Below, piece after piece: positions 6,845 through 16,375 of a stretch of 64,000 nt of DNA. The stretch's first letter is position 1, and the number at the start of each line of letters is the position of its first letter. Source of the DNA: Angustibacter luteus. GTDB taxonomy: Bacteria; Actinomycetota; Actinomycetes; Actinomycetales; Angustibacteraceae. Made by a program: the position numbers and the translations under genes. The notes under the pieces were generated by a model. The model had not been told where the DNA came from, did no database searches, and was given only the letters and a program-made list of their open reading frames with translations. The stretch is taken from the NCBI RefSeq assembly GCF_039541115.1, contig NZ_BAABFP010000008.1, positions 62,001 to 126,000 of the forward strand, given 5' to 3'.

Positions 6845-8857
6845 TCACCGGTCCAGGACCGGCTCCTCCCCTGCGGCCAGGCCCTGGGGCGGAACGTGCG
6901 ACGTCGCGGCGACCTGCCACTGGTTTCGCCCCGCCCGCTTGGCGGCGTACAGCCCGTCGTCCGCGGCCCGCACCAGGTCGCCACTCGCCGACCCGTGCAT
7001 CGGCAGGGAGGAGATGCCGACGGACACGGTGACGTCCACGCTGTCCTCGCCGACGATGAACGGCTCCTCGCGCACGGCCTCGCAGATCCGCTCGGCCAGG
7101 TGCTCGGCGCCCTCGGTGTCGGTCTCGGGGGTGACCACGACGAACTCCTCGCCGCCGTACCGGGCCACGGTGTCGACCTCGCGCACCACGCTGGCCAACC
7201 GCCGGGCGAGCTCGCGCAGGACGGCGTCCCCGACCGTGTGCCCGTAGGTGTCGTTCACGTTCTTGAAGTGGTCCAGGTCCAGCAGCAGCACCGACAGCGG
7301 CCGCTCGAACCGGCTCGCGCGCTCGACCTCGCGGGCCAGCGTCGTGGTCATGTGCCGCAGGTTGCCGGCGCCGGTCAGCGGGTCGGTCACCGACAGCCGC
7401 TGGGCCTCGCGGTGCAGCAGCACGTTGTCGACCGCGATGCCGGCCGGGCCGGCCAGCGAGACCAGCATCGCCTCGGCGTCGGTGTCGTAGGCCGGGCGCG
7501 AGGGCTCGCGCTCCACCACGATCACCCCGACCGTGTGGTGCCCGCGACGCAGCGGGGCGGCGAGCGCGGGCCCACCGAGCACCGTCGTGGAGTCCTCGTG
7601 GCCGTGCCCCAGGCGCCGCGGCATGCCGTCCACGGCCACCTCGCCGGCCAGGTCGCCGCCCAGCGGCAGCCGGCGCACGACCGCGCGGGGGGCGCCGGCC
7701 GGCACCGACGCGCGCGCCACGACGGAGCCGCCCTCGACCAGCCAGGCGGTGGCCCGCTGGGACTCGGTCGCGGACGCCGCGGCCGACAGCACCGTGCCCA
7801 GCAGCCCCTCCAGGTCGTGGGTGCGCTCCAGCGTGTCGCCGAGGCGTGCGACGTTCTCGCGCAGCAGGTTCCGGCTGCGCTCCAGCTCGGTGAGCTTGAG
7901 CTCCAGCTCGTCGGTCATGTGGTTGAAGGCGCCGGACAGCCGGCCCAGCTCGTCCTGCCCCGCGGCGGGCAGCCGGGTGCTGAGGTCACCGCGGGCCACC
8001 CGCTCGGCGGCCTCGGTGAGCGCCAGCACCGGCCGGGTCAGGCTCGCCGCCAGCCGGACCACGAGCAGCATGCCGATCACCAGGGCGAGCACCAGGGCGA
8101 GGGCAAGCCAGCCTTGGGTGAGCGCCAGACCTGGCGCGGCGATGGCGGCCGCGACGCCGCAGTACTGACCCTGCGCCTTGGTGGAGATCGCGACCTTGCG
8201 GTCCTCGATGTCCCGCACGCCGGGGCTGGACGCCGCCGCCATCCGCAGCTTGGCGCCCAGCGCGCCGGTCTGGGTGGAGACGCCTCGGCCCTGGGGGCAG
8301 GCCAGCGCGAGGTCGGTCTCCGACGGCAGGCCGAGCACGGCCGCCAGCGCGTTGAGCCGCTGCTGGTCGTAGACCTGGCCGACGATCGCGGTGCCGAGCT
8401 CGTTGTCCTTCGCGTCGACCGCCTGGACGACCTCGGACACGACGGGCAGCCCGGTCGGCACCAGCGGCTGCACGCCGATGGCACTGGCCTTGGAGCAGGA
8501 CGAGGTGAGCAGCTCGGAGACCGGCATGTCCGGGGTCGTGCCGGCGGACGCGACGACCTTGCCGTCCTTCACGAACATCGAGAAGCCGTCGGACTGGCGG
8601 GAGATCGCGTTGCGAGCCGCGATCTGCAGCTTCTGCGTGCGGGCCTGCAGGGCGAGCACGCGGGCGGCCTCGCCCATGGCCAGGCACCGGGCCTGGAGCG
8701 CAGCGCCCACCGAGCTCGCCGCCTGGGTCATCGACAGACCCGCGGCCTGGTTGACCTGGCGGGGAGCGAGCACGCCGATCGCGAGGAGGGCGGCGAGGGC
8801 CGGGATCAGCAGCACGACACCCAGCACCACGGCCAGGCGGCTGCGAACCGACTTCAT
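6845..8857 (-). CDS. Membrane diguanylate cyclase (sensor-HAMP-GAF-GGDEF)
   Basis: A 670-aa membrane-bound c-di-GMP synthase. Order of parts: TM helix at about 11-33, an extracytoplasmic sensor region, a second TM helix near 245-270, HAMP (ARGDLSTRLPAAGQDELGRL), a short coiled coil, a GAF-like domain, and a C-terminal GGDEF domain starting DPLTGAGNLRHM. The catalytic motif is GGEEF, and an RxxD inhibitory site (REVD) lies exactly five residues before it, so product inhibition is expected. The ATG at 8857 follows GGAGGGG. It lies upstream of galU in the same direction with a 46-bp gap, but need not be cotranscribed. Confidence 0.93.
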   Translation of the reverse strand: MKSVRSRLAVVLGVVLLIPALAALLAIGVLAPRQVNQAAGLSMTQAASSVGAALQARCLAMGEAARVLALQARTQKLQIAARNAISRQSDGFSMFVKDGKVVASAGTTPDMPVSELLTSSCSKASAIGVQPLVPTGLPVVSEVVQAVDAKDNELGTAIVGQVYDQQRLNALAAVLGLPSETDLALACPQGRGVSTQTGALGAKLRMAAASSPGVRDIEDRKVAISTKAQGQYCGVAAAIAAPGLALTQGWLALALVLALVIGMLLVVRLAASLTRPVLALTEAAERVARGDLSTRLPAAGQDELGRLSGAFNHMTDELELKLTELERSRNLLRENVARLGDTLERTHDLEGLLGTVLSAAASATESQRATAWLVEGGSVVARASVPAGAPRAVVRRLPLGGDLAGEVAVDGMPRRLGHGHEDSTTVLGGPALAAPLRRGHHTVGVIVVEREPSRPAYDTDAEAMLVSLAGPAGIAVDNVLLHREAQRLSVTDPLTGAGNLRHMTTTLAREVERASRFERPLSVLLLDLDHFKNVNDTYGHTVGDAVLRELARRLASVVREVDTVARYGGEEFVVVTPETDTEGAEHLAERICEAVREEPFIVGEDSVDVTVSVGISSLPMHGSASGDLVRAADDGLYAAKRAGRNQWQVAATSHVPPQGLAAGEEPVLDR

Positions 8858-8970
8858 GTCCCCCTCCATCCCCGAAAGTTGCGGCAGGCTCGCGCGCGCG
8901 ATGTCGTGGCATGGTGGCATGAAAGGCCGAGCGACGTCACGGCGCACCTGGCAATTCGGGACACAAAGGG

Positions 8971-9600
8971 GTGTTCATCACGAACTTTTCACCAACATCC
9001 GAACAGGACCGCCCCGGTACAGCCCCGTCCAAGCCAGAACTTCGGCGGCAACGTCGGGACGTGCGCCGCTCCCGCGAGGATACCGCCGCAGGAGCGGACG
9101 GCGACAGACTCGCGGACGTCGTCGAGTCCCTCGCGCCGGTCCGGGCCGCCAGCACCGTGGCGGCCTTCGCCTCGCGCGGGGACGAGCCGTCGACCGGGCC
9201 GCTGCTCGCTCGGTGGCGGGCCGCGGGTCGGCGGGTGCTGCTGCCCGTCGTCCGACCAGACCTCGACCTGGACTGGGCCGTGGACGGCGGCGAGCGCCGG
9301 ACGAGCGCCGTGGTCGACGTCCCGGAGCCCACCGGTCGCCTGCTCGGCGCGACCGCGATCGCCGCGGCGGCCGTCGTCCTGGTTCCCGCGCTGGCGGTGG
9401 ACCGCCGGGGCACCCGGCTCGGTCAGGGCGGCGGGAGCTATGACCGGGCGTTGGCCCGCACCGCGCCCGGGACACTGGTCGTCGCGGTGCTGCACCCCGG
9501 CGAGCTGCTCGACGACCCGCTCCCCCGCGAGCCGCACGACCGACCGGTGCACGTGGTGGTCACGGTGGACGGCGTCGCCTGGCTCAGCTCCCCGGCTTGA
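8971..9600 (+). CDS. 5-formyltetrahydrofolate cyclo-ligase
   Basis: A 209-aa enzyme converting 5-formyl-THF to 5,10-methenyl-THF with ATP. It has the N-terminal SKPELRRQRRDVRRSR, the middle LLPVVRPDLDLDW and the diagnostic VPALAVDRRGTRLGQGGGSYDRAL, where the glycine-rich loop binds phosphate. The GTG at 8971 is chosen because the conserved K-ELR segment would be lost with the next GTG; the ribosome site is weak. It is divergent from the GGDEF gene, and its last 17 bp overlap the 3' end of the acylase gene on the other strand. Confidence 0.9.
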   Translation: MFITNFSPTSEQDRPGTAPSKPELRRQRRDVRRSREDTAAGADGDRLADVVESLAPVRAASTVAAFASRGDEPSTGPLLARWRAAGRRVLLPVVRPDLDLDWAVDGGERRTSAVVDVPEPTGRLLGATAIAAAAVVLVPALAVDRRGTRLGQGGGSYDRALARTAPGTLVVAVLHPGELLDDPLPREPHDRPVHVVVTVDGVAWLSSPA

Positions 9601-12139
9601 GCGTGAGCTCGTCCGAGCTGGCGTCCTTGACCGCGGCCTGGGTGAAGGGCCAGGGGTAGCTGCGGCCGGTGGCCCAGTGGTCGACCTGGTCGTCGTAGTG
9701 CGCGTCGTAGGCGTGCCCGGACGCGCCGGTCAGGTTCACCCAGGTCGACTTGTCGAGGTCGGACAGGTCCACCACCATCCGCATCGACGGCACGGCGGTC
9801 ACCTCGTAGCCCTCGGCCGCGTTCCACCCGGTGGCGTCGACCAGGCCGGACCCGCCGCCGAGCTCGATCGGGCCGCGGTTGACCATGGCCCGGATCGGCC
9901 CCGGCACCGACGGGCCGCCCAGCGGCGTGTGCTCGAGCTCGAGCCGGTGCAGCCGGCCCCACTGCCAGCGCGACGCGTCCTTGCCGAGCTGGCGGGTCAG
10001 CTCCAGCCGCGCCGACACCATCGCCTGGCGCACGATCTCGTCCCGGTTCTCGATGGCGCCCGGCGTGGCCCGGTTGTCCCACCACGGGTCGCTCTTGCGC
10101 TTGAGCAAGGTGGTGACGACCTGGAACCAGCGGTCCCCGCCGTCGGCCTGCAGGTCGTCCCCGAGCTCGTCGTCAAAGCCCAGCCGCATCAGGTTGCGCC
10201 ACACCGCGTTGTAGTACGCGGCGGCCGCGGAGTCTGGTGGCTGGGTGTAGTTCCAGCCCTTGAGCAGCTGCTGCGCCTCGCGGGTGAACGCGTCGTCCGA
10301 CAGGTCCGTGGCCAGCAGCAGCGGCACGAGCGTGGGCGCCATGCCGTTGCGGTTGTCGAACTGGATCTTCGCCATGTCCGCGGCGGTCAGCCCGGTGCGG
10401 CCCTGCAGCAGGTCCCGGATCCGCTGCGAGCGGTAGCCGTAGGACCAGTCCTGGGTCAGGTACGGGTCGTCCGCAGCCTGGACCTGCTGGTTCGCGGTCA
10501 CCACGAAACCCTCGGGCGGGTTCTCGACGGACGGCATCTGCGCGAACGGGACGTACGAGGCCCACCGGTAGCGGCTGGACCAGCCCGGCACCGGCCAGCG
10601 GCCGTCGAAGCCCTCGCGCACCGGGACCTTGCCCGGGGACTGGTAGCCGATGTTGCCGTCGACGTCGGCGTACACGAGGTTCTGCGACGGCACCTCGAAC
10701 TGTGCGGCCGCGGCGCGGAACGACGGCCAGTCGGTCGCGGTGTCGATGGCGAAGATCGCGTCCGCGGTCCGCCCCGGGCTCAGCGCCGTCCAGGACAGCG
10801 CGACGTCGTACGTCGGCGCCTCGGCGTCGTTGTCCCGGTAGTCGCGGCCGGCGTCCTTCACGTCGTCGAGGACGTCGGACAGCAGCGGCCCGTGCCGGGT
10901 GGTGCGGACGGTCAGCGGGACGTCGTCCCCGCCGCGCACCTTGATCGTCTCCTCCCGGGACTCCACCTGGGTGTACCGGCCGTCGTACTCGACCTTGTCG
11001 CCGACGAGACGCTCGAGGAACAGGTCGGTGACGTCGGGCGCGAGGTTGGTGAACCCCCAGGCGACCCGGGCGTTGTGGCCGATGATGACGCCCGGCGTCC
11101 CGGAGAAGGTGAACCCGGCCACGTCGAACGGGCACTGGGCACTGACCGTGCGGCAGTGCAGGCCCATCTGGTACCAGAGGCTGGGGATCGCCGGCGACAG
11201 GTGCGGGTCGTTGGCCAGCATCGGCTTGCCGCTCTTGGTCATCGACCCCGCGACGACCCAGGAGTTGGAGCCGATGCCGTCACCGCGGCCCATCAGCTCG
11301 GGCACCGACGCGAGCGCCTTCTGGGCCAGCGCGAGGGCCGAGCGCCCGGACGGCGCCTGCGCGGCCCGCACGGTGCCGGACGGAACGGCGGCCGCGCTGC
11401 CGGCGCCGACCGTCGAACCGGTCGCGGTGTCGGCCTCGGACAGGATCGGCGCGTGGTCCTTGGTCGGGTACGGCGGGTACAGCTGCTCGATCCGCCGGGT
11501 GGACAGGTACGCCGAGAGCCGGGCCCGGGTGATCTCGTCGTCGTAGTTGCTCTTCAGGTCCCAGGCCATCGCCTTGAGCCAGGCCAGCGAGTCCACCGGC
11601 GTCCACGGCTCCACGTGGTAGTCGGGCAGCTGCAGGTCCAGCACCGCGTACTCCACGCCGAGCTCGGACGTCGAGCGGCCCGAGATGTAGGCGTTGACCC
11701 CGTCGGCGTACGCCTGCAGGTACTGCCGGCTCGACGGGGACAGCAGCGGCAGCTCCTGCTCGGCGACCCGCCGCCAGCCCAGGGTGCGCACGACCTTGTC
11801 GGCGTCCAACGCGTCCTTGCTCTCCCCCACCAGCTCCGAGAGCCGGCCCGCGGTGATGTGCCGGCGCAGGTCCATCTCGAAGAAGCGGTCCTGGGCCTGC
11901 ACGTAGCCCTGCGCGGCGAACAGGTCGTCGGCGGTGTCCGCGTACACCTGGGGCACGCCCTGGTCGTCGCGCAGCACGGTGACCGGGGCACTCAGGCCGG
12001 GCACGTCGACGTCCCCGCCGCGGTCCGGGAAGGACCGCCGGACCACCGTCGTGACGGCGATCGTGGCCACCAGCGCGACCACGACGAGCGCGGCGCAGAC
12101 GACGACGAGGACACGAACGATCGGGTTCAGGCGGGCCAC
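9584..12139 (-). CDS. Penicillin acylase (peptidase S45) family amidase
   Basis: An 851-aa member of the Ntn-hydrolase S45 family, which cleaves amides such as beta-lactam side chains or acyl-homoserine lactones after autoprocessing. An N-terminal hydrophobic segment (RVLVVVCAALVVVALVATIAV) suggests a membrane anchor or uncleaved signal. The alpha-chain motif AQGYVQAQDRFFEMDLRRH is standard. The beta chain should begin at the serine in GIGSNSWVVAGS near residue 290, and LANDPHL follows. The real substrate is unknown; quorum-signal or peptide amides are possible. Its 3' end overlaps the cyclo-ligase gene. Confidence 0.92.
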   Translation of the reverse strand: MARLNPIVRVLVVVCAALVVVALVATIAVTTVVRRSFPDRGGDVDVPGLSAPVTVLRDDQGVPQVYADTADDLFAAQGYVQAQDRFFEMDLRRHITAGRLSELVGESKDALDADKVVRTLGWRRVAEQELPLLSPSSRQYLQAYADGVNAYISGRSTSELGVEYAVLDLQLPDYHVEPWTPVDSLAWLKAMAWDLKSNYDDEITRARLSAYLSTRRIEQLYPPYPTKDHAPILSEADTATGSTVGAGSAAAVPSGTVRAAQAPSGRSALALAQKALASVPELMGRGDGIGSNSWVVAGSMTKSGKPMLANDPHLSPAIPSLWYQMGLHCRTVSAQCPFDVAGFTFSGTPGVIIGHNARVAWGFTNLAPDVTDLFLERLVGDKVEYDGRYTQVESREETIKVRGGDDVPLTVRTTRHGPLLSDVLDDVKDAGRDYRDNDAEAPTYDVALSWTALSPGRTADAIFAIDTATDWPSFRAAAAQFEVPSQNLVYADVDGNIGYQSPGKVPVREGFDGRWPVPGWSSRYRWASYVPFAQMPSVENPPEGFVVTANQQVQAADDPYLTQDWSYGYRSQRIRDLLQGRTGLTAADMAKIQFDNRNGMAPTLVPLLLATDLSDDAFTREAQQLLKGWNYTQPPDSAAAAYYNAVWRNLMRLGFDDELGDDLQADGGDRWFQVVTTLLKRKSDPWWDNRATPGAIENRDEIVRQAMVSARLELTRQLGKDASRWQWGRLHRLELEHTPLGGPSVPGPIRAMVNRGPIELGGGSGLVDATGWNAAEGYEVTAVPSMRMVVDLSDLDKSTWVNLTGASGHAYDAHYDDQVDHWATGRSYPWPFTQAAVKDASSDELTLKPGS

Positions 12140-12216
12140 GCTGCGAGACTAAGCCACCTGCACCCCCGCACCGGACACTGGAGGCCGCGAGTGACCTCAC
12201 GAACTGGGCACGGCTG

Positions 12217-13743
12217 GTGACAGTCGACCTGCTCAACCAGTCGCTGCTCGTGGGCGCCGTGGTGGTGCTGGTGGCCGTCGCCGCGGTGCGGTTCTCGTTG
12301 TCCTCCGGGCTGCCCTCGCTGCTGCTCTACCTCGGGCTCGGCGTGGTGCTGGGCGAGGCCGGCCCGCTGGGGATCAAGTTCGACAACCAGGAGCTCACCC
12401 AGGTGCTCGGCTTCAGCGCGCTGGCGCTGATCCTGGCCGAGGGCGGCCTGACCACCCGCTGGACGACGGTCCGGCACGCCCTCGCACCGGCGTCCGTGCT
12501 GGCCACCGTGGGCGTCCTCGTGTCGGTGCTGGTCGTCGGCGCCGCCGCGCACCTGCTGCTCGACCTGCCCTGGACCGTGGCCATGCTCGTCGGTGCCGTG
12601 CTCTCCTCCACCGACGCCGCCGCCGTGTTCTCGGTGCTGCGCCGGGTGCCGATCCACCCGCGGCTGGCCGGGGTGCTGGAGGCCGAGTCCGGGCTGAACG
12701 ACGCCCCCGTCGTGCTGCTGGTCGTGGTGCTGTCCGAGCAGGCGACCAGCCACGGCGCGCACCACACCTGGTACGAGCTGGTCGCGCTCGGCGTGTTCGA
12801 GCTCGCCGCGGGCGCTGCGATCGGCCTGGCCATCGGCTGGCTCGGGGCCCAGGGGTTGCGCCGGCTCGCCCTCCCGTCGTCCGCGCTCACCTCGCTGGCC
12901 GTGCTCGCGCTGACCATCACCGCCTACGCCCTCGGCGCGAACCTGCACGCCTCCGGCTTCCTCGCGGTCTACGTGGCGGGGCTGGTGCTCGGGAACGCCG
13001 AGATGCCGCACCGGGCGGCGGTCCGCGGCTTCGCCGAGGCCGTCGGCTGGCTCGCCCAGATCGGCCTGTTCGTACTGCTCGGGTTGCTCGCGTCGCCGAG
13101 CGACCTGCGCGACCAGCTGTGGCCCGCCCTGGCCCTCGGCGCGGTGCTGCTGCTGCTCGCCCGACCGCTGTCCGTGCTCGTCTCGCTCACGCCGTTCCGG
13201 ATGCCGTGGCGCCAGCAGGCGTTCCTGTCCTGGGCGGGCCTGCGCGGCGCCGTCCCGGTCGTGCTGGCCACCGTGCCGGTGACCACCGGTGTGCCCGGGG
13301 TGGAGTGGCTGTTCGACCTGGTCTTCGTCCTGGTCGTCGTGTTCACCCTGGTGCAGGGCCCCACGCTGCCGTTCATGGCGCGCAAGCTGGGGGTCGAGCA
13401 CACGATGGACAGCCGCGACCTGGCTGTCGAGTCCGCCCCGCTGGACGAGCTGGGCGCCGAGATCCTGCAGGTCAGGATCGGGCAGGACTCGCGGCTGCAC
13501 GGCCTGGAGGTCTTCGAGCTGCGGCTGCCCCGCGGCGCGAACATCGCCCTGGTCGTCCGCGAGGGCGAGAGCTTCGTGCCGGGCGACCGCACCGTGCTGC
13601 GCCGGGGCGACCAGCTGCTCGTGGTCGCCACCCAGAAGGTCCGGCGGGACACCCAGCGCCGGCTGCGCGCGCTCAGCATGGGGGGCCGGCTCGCGCTGTG
13701 GGGCAAGCGGGCGGAACGCCAGCCGGGCCGGCGGCTACCGTAG
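12217..13743 (+). CDS. Potassium/proton antiporter (CPA family, NhaP2/CvrA-like)
   Basis: A 508-aa membrane antiporter with about 12 hydrophobic helices in the first 390 residues. Conserved parts are VGAVLSSTDAAAVFSVLRR and EAESGLNDAPVVLLVVVLSE, where the N-D pair is the cation/proton site of cation:proton antiporters, and WAGLRGAVPVVLATVP. Residues from about 400 form a cytosolic TrkA-C/RCK-C domain (LHGLEVFELRLPRGANIALVVREG), as in NhaP2 proteins that move K+ against H+. The GTG start is 77 bp from the divergent acylase gene. Confidence 0.92.
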   Translation: MTVDLLNQSLLVGAVVVLVAVAAVRFSLSSGLPSLLLYLGLGVVLGEAGPLGIKFDNQELTQVLGFSALALILAEGGLTTRWTTVRHALAPASVLATVGVLVSVLVVGAAAHLLLDLPWTVAMLVGAVLSSTDAAAVFSVLRRVPIHPRLAGVLEAESGLNDAPVVLLVVVLSEQATSHGAHHTWYELVALGVFELAAGAAIGLAIGWLGAQGLRRLALPSSALTSLAVLALTITAYALGANLHASGFLAVYVAGLVLGNAEMPHRAAVRGFAEAVGWLAQIGLFVLLGLLASPSDLRDQLWPALALGAVLLLLARPLSVLVSLTPFRMPWRQQAFLSWAGLRGAVPVVLATVPVTTGVPGVEWLFDLVFVLVVVFTLVQGPTLPFMARKLGVEHTMDSRDLAVESAPLDELGAEILQVRIGQDSRLHGLEVFELRLPRGANIALVVREGESFVPGDRTVLRRGDQLLVVATQKVRRDTQRRLRALSMGGRLALWGKRAERQPGRRLP

Positions 13744-13747
13744 CCGG

Positions 13748-14410
13748 GTGACCAGTGCGGCGGTGGCCCCGACCACCGGAGGGCCACGCGCCGTGCGCGC
13801 GGGTGCCTTCGCGCTGGCCGCGGTGAGCCTGTCGCTCGCCGCGCACACCATCGCCGGTGGTCCGCTGCCCGCTCCGCTCGCCCTGCTCACCGCGGTGGTC
13901 GGCGTCGGCTGCGTGGCGGTCGCCGCGACGGGGCGCCGGATCGGCGGCCTCGGCATCGGGGCCGGCCTGGTCGCGATGCAGGGGCTGCTGCACGTCTGGT
14001 TCTCGCTGACCGGCGGGCACGGCTGCGACGTCGGCGGCATCGTGCTGTCCGGTCACCACCACGGTGCGGCGGCCTGCGCGCAGGGGGTGAGCGCGGCGGC
14101 CACCGCGTCGCACCCGGCAACCTCGTCGAGCGCCGGTGGGATGAGTGGCCTGGCGATGCCGGTCGCGCACGTCCTGGCCGTGCTGCTCACCAGCGCGCTG
14201 CTGGCCCGCGGCGAGCGGGCGCTGTGGCAGCTGGCCACCCTCGCCCGCACCTACCTCACCTCCGGGTCGCTCGTCCCGGCCCGCGCCACGGTGGACGCGG
14301 CGCCCGCCGTCCGGCGTCCGGCACCGGTCGACGTCCGGGTGACCGGGCCGGCGGACCCGGGCCGCACGGCAATCGGGCGGCGCGGGCCGCCCGCGCTCGC
14401 CTGCGGCTGA
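13748..14410 (+). CDS. His-rich multi-pass membrane protein of the copper operon
   Basis: A 220-aa protein with about five hydrophobic helices and a histidine-rich loop (LSGHHHGAAAC, with a further H in GGHGCD) between the third and fourth. It resembles small membrane proteins found next to CopC genes in actinomycetes, and I infer a copper-related role from the His cluster and its neighbours. GTG start 5 bp after the antiporter stop. The C-terminal 60 residues are polar and Pro/Arg-rich. No named family is certain. Confidence 0.72.
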   Translation: MTSAAVAPTTGGPRAVRAGAFALAAVSLSLAAHTIAGGPLPAPLALLTAVVGVGCVAVAATGRRIGGLGIGAGLVAMQGLLHVWFSLTGGHGCDVGGIVLSGHHHGAAACAQGVSAAATASHPATSSSAGGMSGLAMPVAHVLAVLLTSALLARGERALWQLATLARTYLTSGSLVPARATVDAAPAVRRPAPVDVRVTGPADPGRTAIGRRGPPALACG

Positions 14411-14413
14411 GCG

Positions 14414-14429
14414 CCCCCGCGTGCGGGGG
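14414..14429 (+). terminator. Short GC hairpin between the membrane protein and copC
   Basis: CCCCCG and CGGGGG arms flank a 4-nt loop, four bases after the stop codon of the His-rich protein gene. There is no U-tract. It could be a weak terminator or an intercistronic stabiliser in an operon that continues into copC. Confidence 0.3.
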
Positions 14430-14495
14430 GCCGGCCGCTGCCGACCCATCTCACCCGTCCCGGCGCACCCGCGCCGCCGCACCACCGGAGCGCCC

Positions 14496-15101
14496 ATGCC
14501 CCGTCCTGCACCCGCCCGCCCATGGCCGGCCCTCGCCGCGCTGCTGACCCTTGTCACCGCCCTCCTCCTGGTCGGTGCTCCCACCGCCCAGGCGCACGAC
14601 CAGCTCAAGAGCACGACCCCCGCCGACGGTTCCCGGGTGAGTGGCCCGTCCGTCGTCCGGGTCACCTTCGGCGAGCCGGTGCTCGACGTCGGGAGCGGCA
14701 ACCGGATCGTCGTCGTCGGACCCGCGGGACGGGTGCCCGGCCACCTTGCCGTGGACGGCGCGGTGGTGAGCACCACGTTCGACCAGCCGCTGCCGGCCGG
14801 GCGGTACACCGCCACCTGGCGGGTGGCCTCGGACGACGGTCACCCGGTCTCGGGGACGTTCCACTTCACGTCGCTGGGTACCACTGCGAGCGCCACGCCC
14901 AGCGCCACGCCCAGCGCCACCCCGAGCGCGGATCCGTCCTCGACCACCGCCACCCCGGTACCGTCGTCCTCGAGCGCGCACGAGGACGAGGACCAGGCAG
15001 GCGGCCCAGGACGGGTCCTGCTGCTGGTGCTGATCGTGGGCGCGGCGCTCAGCGCCGGCACGATCGTGCTGGCGAAGCGTCGGCAGCGGGAGGCGCCGTG
15101 A
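14496..15101 (+). CDS. copC: CopC-domain copper-binding protein, membrane anchored
   Basis: A 201-aa exported protein. The signal peptide (about 1-32) ends in APTAQA, and the mature protein starts HDQLKSTTPADG. The N-terminal histidine after cleavage is the hallmark Cu(II) ligand of CopC proteins, and a second histidine occurs in SDDGHPVSGTFHF. A Ser/Thr/Pro linker with ATPS repeats and an acidic patch (HEDEDQ) lead to a C-terminal TM helix (VLLLVLIVGAALSAGTIVLA). GGAG lies before the ATG. The stop overlaps the MauE gene by GTGA. It probably binds copper outside the membrane. Confidence 0.9.
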   Translation: MPRPAPARPWPALAALLTLVTALLLVGAPTAQAHDQLKSTTPADGSRVSGPSVVRVTFGEPVLDVGSGNRIVVVGPAGRVPGHLAVDGAVVSTTFDQPLPAGRYTATWRVASDDGHPVSGTFHFTSLGTTASATPSATPSATPSADPSSTTATPVPSSSSAHEDEDQAGGPGRVLLLVLIVGAALSAGTIVLAKRRQREAP

Positions 15102-15625
15102 GCACCGACTACGCCCCGGCCTGGCGGCTGTGGCTGGCCACCGTGCTGCGCCTCGTGCTGGCCGGGGTGCTCATCGTCGCTGGGTGGCTGAAGCTGCCGG
15201 AGCCCGCCGCGTCCGTCCGGGCGGTCCGGGCCTACCAGCTGCTGCCCGAGTCGGTCGTGCCGTCCGTCGGCCACGCCCTGCCGCTGCTCGAGATCATCGT
15301 CGGGGTGCTGCTGCTCGTCGGTCTGGCGACCCGCTTCGCCGCCGCGGTGGCAGGCCTGCTGATGCTGGCCTTCATCATCGGCATCTCCTCCGCGTGGGCT
15401 CGCGGCCTGACCATCGACTGCGGCTGCTTCGGCGGTGGCGGAACGGTCGCGGCCAACCAGACCAAGTACGCGCAGGAGATCGCGCGGGACGTCGGGCTGC
15501 TGCTGGCGGCCGCGTTCCTGGTGGTCTGGCCGGCCAGCCGCCTCTCGATCGACCACACCCCGTCCGCGGGCAGGGACCCCATGACTGACACCGAACCGTT
15601 GACCGAGAAGGAGACCGGACGATGA
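15098..15625 (+). CDS. MauE/DoxX-like membrane protein with a CGCF motif
   Basis: A 175-aa, four-helix membrane protein of the MauE/DoxX group. A CxC motif (DCGCFGGGG, about residues 107-115) faces a membrane surface and fits electron transfer to or from a thioredoxin-like partner. That partner is encoded next, with ATGA overlap. It overlaps copC by GTGA at its start. In actinomycetes MauE-like proteins often sit beside DsbA-like proteins and serve disulphide or cytochrome/copper maturation; the exact role is inferred. Confidence 0.85.
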   Translation: MSTDYAPAWRLWLATVLRLVLAGVLIVAGWLKLPEPAASVRAVRAYQLLPESVVPSVGHALPLLEIIVGVLLLVGLATRFAAAVAGLLMLAFIIGISSAWARGLTIDCGCFGGGGTVAANQTKYAQEIARDVGLLLAAAFLVVWPASRLSIDHTPSAGRDPMTDTEPLTEKETGR

Positions 15626-16374
15626 CCTCTGGCAAAGCATCCCGCGACGACCGCGAAGCCAAGGCAGCCGAGCGGCGGGCCGCCGTCGCGAAGAAGGAGG
15701 CCCGGCGCCGCAACGGCATCATCACCGCGGTGGTGGCCGTCGTCGTCCTCGTCGTCGTCGGCGCGTACGTCCTGGTGCAGAACGACAACAGCTCGCAGAC
15801 GTCCAGCAGCTCGGCCTCGCCCAAGGCGACGACCGGCAAGCAGAACCAGTCGATCCTGCTGGGCTCGGCGTCGGCGACTGTGGTCGTGGACGCCTACGAG
15901 GACTTCCAGTGCCCGATCTGCAAGCAGTTCGAGGAGCAGTCGGGGCCGCTGCTCAAGCAGTACCTGGACCAGAAGCTCATCAAGATCAACTACCGCCCGA
16001 TCGCCATCCTGGACAACGCGTCGACCACCCAGTACTCGACCCGGGCCCTGAACAGCGCGGGGTGCGTGGTCAACACCAGCCTGGACGCGTTCCCCAAGTA
16101 CCACGCGCTGCTGTTCGCGAACCAGCCGCCGGAGAACAGCGCGGGCCTGCCGGACAGCAAGCTCATCGAGCTCGCCAAGCAAGCCGGCGCGACGGACGTG
16201 AGCACCTGCATCAACGACCAGACCTTCAAGGGCTGGACGCAGCGCGTCACCGAACAGGCGAGCAAGGACAAGGTGGTCGGGACGCCGACGATCCTGGTGA
16301 ACGGCACCGTGGTCCAGGACTGGCAGCCGGCGAACCTGAAGACGGTCATCGACGCCGCACTGAAGAACGGCTGA
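15622..16374 (+). CDS. DsbA-like membrane-anchored thiol oxidoreductase
   Basis: A 250-aa protein with a basic cytosolic N-terminus, one TM helix (about 33-53), a Ser-rich linker, and a thioredoxin-fold domain with active site C97-P-I-C100 in EDFQCPICKQF. The cis-proline region appears as VVGTPTILVNG. This layout is that of the actinobacterial DsbA/Thioredoxin_4 proteins that fold secreted proteins. It is the last gene of the copper/redox operon. Confidence 0.91.
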   Translation: MTSGKASRDDREAKAAERRAAVAKKEARRRNGIITAVVAVVVLVVVGAYVLVQNDNSSQTSSSSASPKATTGKQNQSILLGSASATVVVDAYEDFQCPICKQFEEQSGPLLKQYLDQKLIKINYRPIAILDNASTTQYSTRALNSAGCVVNTSLDAFPKYHALLFANQPPENSAGLPDSKLIELAKQAGATDVSTCINDQTFKGWTQRVTEQASKDKVVGTPTILVNGTVVQDWQPANLKTVIDAALKNG

Positions 16375-16375
16375 G

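Noticed and set aside
6608-12220. Open frame of about 1870 codons on the plus strand
   Set aside because: It runs antisense through galU, the GGDEF gene and the acylase; composition is Gly/Arg/His/Gln-rich as expected for a high-GC shadow frame.
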